From the NCBI GenBank assembly GCA_030248215.1, contig JASANG010000733.1, forward strand, positions 186,001 through 250,000: a DNA stretch of 64,000 nucleotides. Direction: 5' to 3'. This DNA is from Enoplolaimus lenunculus (Eukaryota > Nematoda > Enoplea > Enoplida > Thoracostomopsidae). The notes under the pieces are model-generated. The model saw nothing but the letters and a program-made list of their open reading frames with translations, was not told where the DNA came from and made no database searches. Each line of letters opens with the position of its first letter. Position 1 is the stretch's first letter. A program made the translations under genes and the position numbers. This document shows, one piece after another, positions 55,901-61,900 of this stretch.

Positions 55901-58900
55901 CACACAAACGGAGTGAAATTCGACTCGGCCAGAGTCCAATTCGACTCAGCCAGAGTCAAATTCAACTAACCCGAGTTGCTCAATGAGTCGAATTTGACTC
56001 TTGGCCGAGTTGAATTTGACTCAGTTTGCGTAGTTCTGAAAAGCCTATTTTAGAGAAAGTCAATTAGAGAAAGTCAATTTGACTCACCATTTTTTGCAGT
56101 GTAGGTAAACCTTTGTCCCCCAGGTCATGGCCTAAACGCAAATATGTAAAGAAGTCTACTGTGTTTTGAAACTTTCAACTTTAAACGGTGGAAAACAAAC
56201 GGTTTAATTTTAATTCATAATTAGCAAAAAAACTACACTGCAAAAAATGTGGAGTCAAATAGACTCTCTCGGAAATAGGCTTTTCCTGACTACACAAACT
56301 GAGTCCAATTCGACTCCACCAGAGTCAAATTCGATTCACTATGTCGCACGTTTGATTCTGGCGGAGTCGAATTTGACTCAGTTTGTGTAGTCAGAAAAAG
56401 CCTACTTCCAAGAGAGTCAATTTGACTCCCCATTTTTTTACAGTGTAACCTTGTTTGTAACTGATCGAAAATCCGCGACCAGCGATTGCATAATTTGAGA
56501 AAAAATAAACATATAAATCGTTTTGTGTCGATATCAACAGCTGTGGACCAGGCGTTTTGCCGGAAAAGCTGGCGAGCAACGGTGCCGAAGGTGAATCACC
56601 GTCGTAGATCAACAAATAATCTTTGTCCGATTCGATATCGATTTCAGAAATCTGAAATAAAATTCAAAAATATACAATACAAACTTTTTCGTGACAAATT
56701 TAACCTGAAGATTCTGTACTGTAGTGACCCGAATAAGAGGAGGGGGGTTGATATTTATTTGGCCTCTCCAGAGGGTATGTTCCCCTTGTTATTTGGTTAC
56801 GGACTGTTATTTATTTTTAACCCACGGCTCCGCCACCCTTCGTTACTGATATATCCGTTACTGCAACTATCCGTTGAATTAAACGTTTATTTGTCTTGCG
56901 TCAATACCTTGAGCGATCATGCAAGGTTATACTTAGGAATGTACTTTCAAAATTTAAGTAAGCCTTAAAGTTTCGAACTCAGTTTTATTTGGTCCTGGAG
57001 TCATTTATGCACTACAGTTAGGAATAACAGACCTTCATCTAATTAGGATTTAAGGACTCTATCCGCTTACAGACTTTTATTAGGAATACGGACTCCTATT
57101 GATTTGGACTCAAAATGGGGACCCCCTCTTATTATACCCCACACCCTCTTATTCGCGTCACCACAGTATACACCCTCAATGGCGGATCCATGGGGGAGGC
57201 CACCCCGGCCGTGCCCCCCAACAGCATCTCGACAAAAATTATATAGCAATTTTGTGACAATAGTTCGTGGTTTGTGTGTGGGTCAAAAGTAAGTTTATTA
57301 CCTGTGAAATTTTGCCCACCCCCCGATTTTGAGATCCTGGATCCGCCACTGTATACCCCAGTCTTAGCCTAAGCCAAAAACACTAAGCAGACGCGTTAGC
57401 GTAAATCTAAACAATAAGCTATCCGGATAGCTAACTATCGCTTATTGGTGAAAGTAAATCACCGTTGAGCTATAGCGTCGGATGTTTTGACTGTTCAGTA
57501 TACATCAAACAGCGCGATTTTACAATGCGCAAATTAAGTAACTTGTTGGTTTAAGCCTAAGCCAAAGCAAAAAACCTTTGTTAAACCGGTAACATTGGGA
57601 TGTTGGAGCATGTATAGAACAGGGCCGGATCGTTTTCCGGAGGGGCTATAATAGAGTCAATTTAAGCTTTAGACTAATTTTTGCTTAGGCTTAGGGTTGG
57701 ACTGAGGAATAGGCTCATGCATATGCTCATTCTTACGCTTAGGGATCGGCTTAGGCTTAGGCTTAGGAATATGCTTATACTGCTGTTCCAACCGTGTTCT
57801 ATACAGGGGCCGGGATGTTTATACAAACTAGATATGTTTTTGGGATAATCCCTTAGAATCTAATCTACCTCCAGTGATATTAGCTTGTTGCGCGCAGCGC
57901 TTATCTTCCAAACACATTCTAAGCCGTTTGCGTATGAACTCGGATAATCGGGTGATGCGAACGATTGTGTGTACGATTCGGCAGCTAAATTTCCACCGCA
58001 CTGAACATTCACTGAAAAATACGCAAAAACACAACTTTTAGTTTTGCAGAAATTTTTTCTGCCCCCCCCCCAACAATCGGAAGTTCTTAGTAAAAGGGAG
58101 GCAAGAAAATCTTTCTAAAAGAAGCAAAGACACTTTTCTTAAAAAATTTATTTGAAATTAAATTTTAAAAAAAATTTCAGTCATGGAAACGAAACTGATC
58201 GGAGGGTAGCAGCGCCTCCCCCACGCCCCCGCATGGCCTACCTCTTTGACCTTAGAAAATTGATTTGACGTTAGAAATTTGACTGCGGCATAGGAGGTAT
58301 GACGTTGCAAAATTTGTTGTTATATTTTTTGTTCACAGGTCTCTTTGGGGGTTATGAAATCGAAACTTCGGTTTTTGCTAATAAACTTTATTCAAAATTT
58401 TAGCTCATTTCTTCAAATTCACTCGTATAAATATATGATTTTTAGGCAAACAAACTTTATAGTTTTCAAAGCTGGCGTTAGCGTATTTTTCGACGTTTTA
58501 ATATATCTCATATAGACAGTTGAACGCTCAAACTCCTGAAACAAAACCCTGGCTTTGATTGTGGAGCAAGATTGCAGTCAGGATTATTGTTTGGGAGGGT
58601 ACAACCTCAAGTAAATGCTGACCTCTAAGATCTGTAGGTTATTCTAAAGCCTGTTATAATTGCTTTTTTCTTGTCTCTCCACAAATTTTGCCAATGGTAT
58701 ACCTATCCCATCTATCTATCGTCTTGTTTACGACCTTGCAGTGGAGCCAAACGCCTGTAATCGAAGTGGCAGCATAGAAATATAAAACACCAATCAACGA
58801 AAATTTACCGGAACGCCATGACGCCTGAAATCCACGGCCTTGAACCTGTTGATCCGATCGAAATCTCAACTGAACCATATTCGTTGACGACGTTAGCGTA

Positions 58901-61900
58901 AGATCTTTTGGATCCAACGAACCCGATAGAGTCGCAATGACCGCACTGGCGTTCTCTGCCGGACCACCGTCCAATACTTGCACGATGTCATAGTTTTTTT
59001 CGGTTTCGAAAAATTCAAACTAAAAAATATGCGAATAAAAATCGTATGAAAATCAGAAAGAAATTTTCGCATCCTTGTGTCTTAATATACAACAGATGCA
59101 ATTTTTCTTGCTGGCTTGCATTTGCAGGGCAAATGCAAGCCAGCACGAAAAATTGCGTTTGTTGTATAAAGCGATTGTGTTCAACAACTAATACGGCATA
59201 CGGATTTTTTGCTTTTTTTCAAAGAGGAACGTTTGGAATGTGGACAAAATTTTGTATTTTAGTGACACTTTTAAATGCACTGGTGCAAAGGCTACTTGCT
59301 GTGGTAACTGAGGTGTTCTGAACCCTCCTGGCAAACGAGGCCCAATGATTTGGTCAAAACGGTGCTAAAATAGCCCAAAGGCTGTCAAAATGAAACTTGC
59401 TAAAAATTTAAAGTGGTTGCAGTACGCTAAACCGGCTGATACTAAAGCTGCAGCGAATGGTGCCAAGTATGATGAAACTCCCAGAATATTGAGTGTCCCC
59501 AATTAGGGGTTATGGGGGCGGGTACGGAGCCCTCTTCGCTAGTGAATTAACGCATCTTCTACCATAACTTGTCTACACCATGTCACAATTTACCATGCCT
59601 TTTAATGTGTACAAATGTGCATAACTTATGAATCATCCACGTTATAATGCGCGCTAATGTAAAAATTTGTCTAACCACCCGGTAAAGATCTGTGTACAAA
59701 ACGAAGCTGTAACTAGTGTTTTAGGTACAATTCCATGCGGCACGTAAGACACTATTAACTGTCTCGACACTGTCCAAAGGAAGTCGGGACAAACGTTGAA
59801 AAATAACGGAATGGCCCATTAACGTATTTACAAAATATGGCAAATATCAACCATAACGCGGAGCCCGTACTTTCAGCTGTATCCTTGAATTCAACGGACC
59901 TTCGATAACCCAACGGCAATTTGAATTGCGGAAATAACTCGATGGATAATTTGGCGATTGAATTGAGCCGGACTCACCGCGTTCCAGCTTCAAACATACC
60001 GAGTTGCCGCGGGATGCTGAAAATACTACGGTCAGCATTAATTTGAAAGAAGTGTCTGTTCAACAGGGTGGCAGGAAGGCATCGGACCCCAAAATTAAAA
60101 GAATTTTTAATTTTATGCAATCGTGGCACTGCGTTATTACCCCTGTAGAACTGCGTTGCTACTGCTTAACCAAAAAGTATTCATTTTCAAAAAGACAACA
60201 AATTTTTGTATCCGACACGCAACATCGCTATTGCGCGGCGCAAAATGTACCACCGCTCGTTGCATTTTAGCAGCCCAACCGCCTGGTGTTTCGGGGATTC
60301 TGATTTGTCACACTTAATACATATACATTTGTGAAAAATGCAATAATCGCTAATTAATTTAAACGTAACATTTAAGTAACTGTAAATTATTATTGATTTT
60401 CGTCATTTAAGCAAACTTGACACCCCAGGCATGAGGGGAAGAAAGGCAGCCCCAAAATGCACCGCTCCCAGGGTATATTTATTTTGTACACAGCATATGC
60501 CCATCCAGTTGCATATATCTTCTACAAGGTGGACCTTATCCACTTTTTTGATTGGACAAATTAGATTATTTAAACCTTATCCATTTTTGATTGGACAAAT
60601 TAGAATATTTAAACCTTATCCACTTTTGATTGGACAAATTAGATTATTTAAATTGAATTTACCCAAACAATTTAGCTCGTCCGAAAAGTCACCGCAATCA
60701 TCCCAACCATCACAGCGAGCGGACTCGGATACGCATCCACCATTCAAACAGAAAAATGAACCTGAAAAACAAAAACCAAAAGCCATCATCGAACTCTGCC
60801 AAATATGAAACAAATTCTGAAAATTGAAAATTCAAGAACAAATCTTATACCTGCTTCAATCGGGTTGAAAACGCTTTTAACCCTTTCTCACATGAATATT
60901 TGTATAATTTCGTATGAGATATAATTTCAAGGTAAGATTCGATCTTCAGTCTCACGGGTGGGAGGCGTTTACGTCGTCCAGTCAGCTATAGGCTCACGTC
61001 ATGTAGAGATTTTGCGCTGCGCATTATATGTTAGAATTGTTAAACACTGCTCAAGTTTAAGCATTGCTTGTAAGCCATCGCACAAGCCACTATATGCCCC
61101 TCCTGAAAATTTTTTCAGCCCCTCTAGCAAGGTGAACTGGCTACGGCCCTGCCATAAGGGAATAAAGTTTAAAATTGTTTTAAGTCATTTATTGTAATTG
61201 AACGGTCACACAGGTATAGGCCAATGTATAGAACAGGGCCGGAACAGTTGTATCATCAAAATTATGCTTAGCCTAAGCCTAAGCATAATTTTGAGCATAC
61301 ACCTAAGCCTAAGCCTAAGCATAAGATTGATCATACACCTAAACCTAAGCATAAGATTGAGCATACACCTAAGCCTAAGCCTAGACCTAAGCAAAAAAAC
61401 AGCATGAAGCTTAAGCTTATTGTATTGTAGGCATCTGTAGCAACGTTCCGCTCCTAATCTTTACATGGACCCAGATGTCAATGAGCGTTTGGGCAGTAGC
61501 AACTGCCGGCGTTTCGAAAATTAGTTGGTCAGTGCTTACTGGTTCAAAAACACTAACCTTCAAGGCATGCAGGTATTTGGCACATGAATGGAAGCAGATT
61601 ATTGCACATAGTAAACGCCCAACCGAAATCTGACGTCGAGTTTGTGGCAACCTAAAACCAAAAATATTAAAATATTTAAACGTCAATGATGCCTTTCTTC
61701 GCTTTTCAAAATATCCGTGCAAAGTTAAATGTTTAAATGCAATTCTCAAACGGCCGTTATTGTAATTTAACTGGCTCTTGTTTTACATGGTCGTCGAATT
61801 TCAAAAAGGATTTGCTGTTTTGCAAACCAAAAAGTTACCTAGAAACGTCTTTGCAAAAAATTCCAAAGAATGGTATAACTCCGTGAACGGCATGCGCACT

